From assembly GCF_051209875.1 (NCBI RefSeq), contig NZ_JBNTQY010000001.1, forward strand, positions 5,746,275 through 5,810,274: DNA of 64,000 nucleotides. Direction: 5' to 3'. This document shows positions 63,966 to 64,000 of the stretch, in pieces (within the stretch, counting starts at the first letter, position 1; each line of letters begins with the position of its first letter). This DNA is from Emticicia sp051209875 (GTDB lineage: Bacteria; Bacteroidota; Bacteroidia; Cytophagales; Spirosomataceae). The notes beneath the pieces were generated by a model that saw only the letters and a program-made list of their open reading frames with translations, searched no databases and was not told the origin of the DNA. The translations under genes were made by a program, and so were the position numbers.

Positions 63966-64000
63966 AAGGTTGCAGTTTAAATGGTTAATGTTGTGTTATT

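Overview
The window is a 64 kb piece of an AT-rich chromosome from a member of the phylum Bacteroidota, most likely order Cytophagales. The family-level guess rests on gene content only: a SecA without the zinc-binding tail, a GldJ gliding lipoprotein, a TonB-dependent receptor paired with a DUF4249 lipoprotein, a DUF4175 coiled-coil protein, a DAP-type MurE, and promoters of the Bacteroidota type (TTTG, about 19 nt, TAnnTTTG). About 45 protein genes and one tRNA gene (His) fill the window. Rho-independent terminators, often shared by convergent genes, separate most units. No rRNA, CRISPR array, transposase or integrase was seen.

Layout. 0-7.2 kb: secA (5' end outside the window), a large periplasmic dehydrogenase/cytochrome c protein, and a TonB-C/TPR protein. 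7.3-10.9 kb: tRNA-His, recG, then a MNT-HEPN nucleotidyltransferase/toxin-type pair flanked by two 99-bp copies of the recG 3' end, and a SemiSWEET transporter. 10.95-18.3 kb: a minus-strand glycan cassette with four family 2 glycosyltransferases, one multispanning GT-C-like protein and one FAD oxidoreductase. 18.5-26 kb: long-chain acyl-CoA synthetase, Uma2 nuclease-fold protein, metG, gcvT, murE. 26-31.3 kb: a family-78 rhamnosidase that has lost its catalytic barrel, and a TonB receptor/DUF4249 pair. 31.3-36.6 kb: radical SAM protein, accD, an M48 peptidase fused to MORN repeats, and a TPR protein.

36.6-40.9 kb looks origin-related: a 477-bp AT-rich intergenic region with a cluster of DnaA-box-like 9-mers, an Ig-like lipoprotein, mnmG (gidA), and two parS-like palindromes directly upstream of mnmG. 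41-53.5 kb: DUF4175 protein, exonuclease III, a small conserved protein, comF, gldJ, mfd, ppk2, exported MsrA, and a flavoprotein carrying the active-site triad of iodotyrosine deiodinase.

53.7-57.9 kb holds the best candidate for an undescribed system. It is an envelope operon built around YidD: a lipoprotein with two C-terminal membrane helices, a LolA-like exported protein whose 3' end overlaps yidD by 77 bp, YidD with an apparent Sec signal peptide, two related TPR proteins with a C-terminal LPG-GQFY-type membrane domain, and a small beta-barrel protein. 57.9-64 kb: DUF1080 protein, mutS2 with a 16-bp perfect palindrome over its promoter, a SAM methyltransferase, and an exported MG2/plug-like protein.

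All functional calls are by eye from protein motifs; no database search was run.
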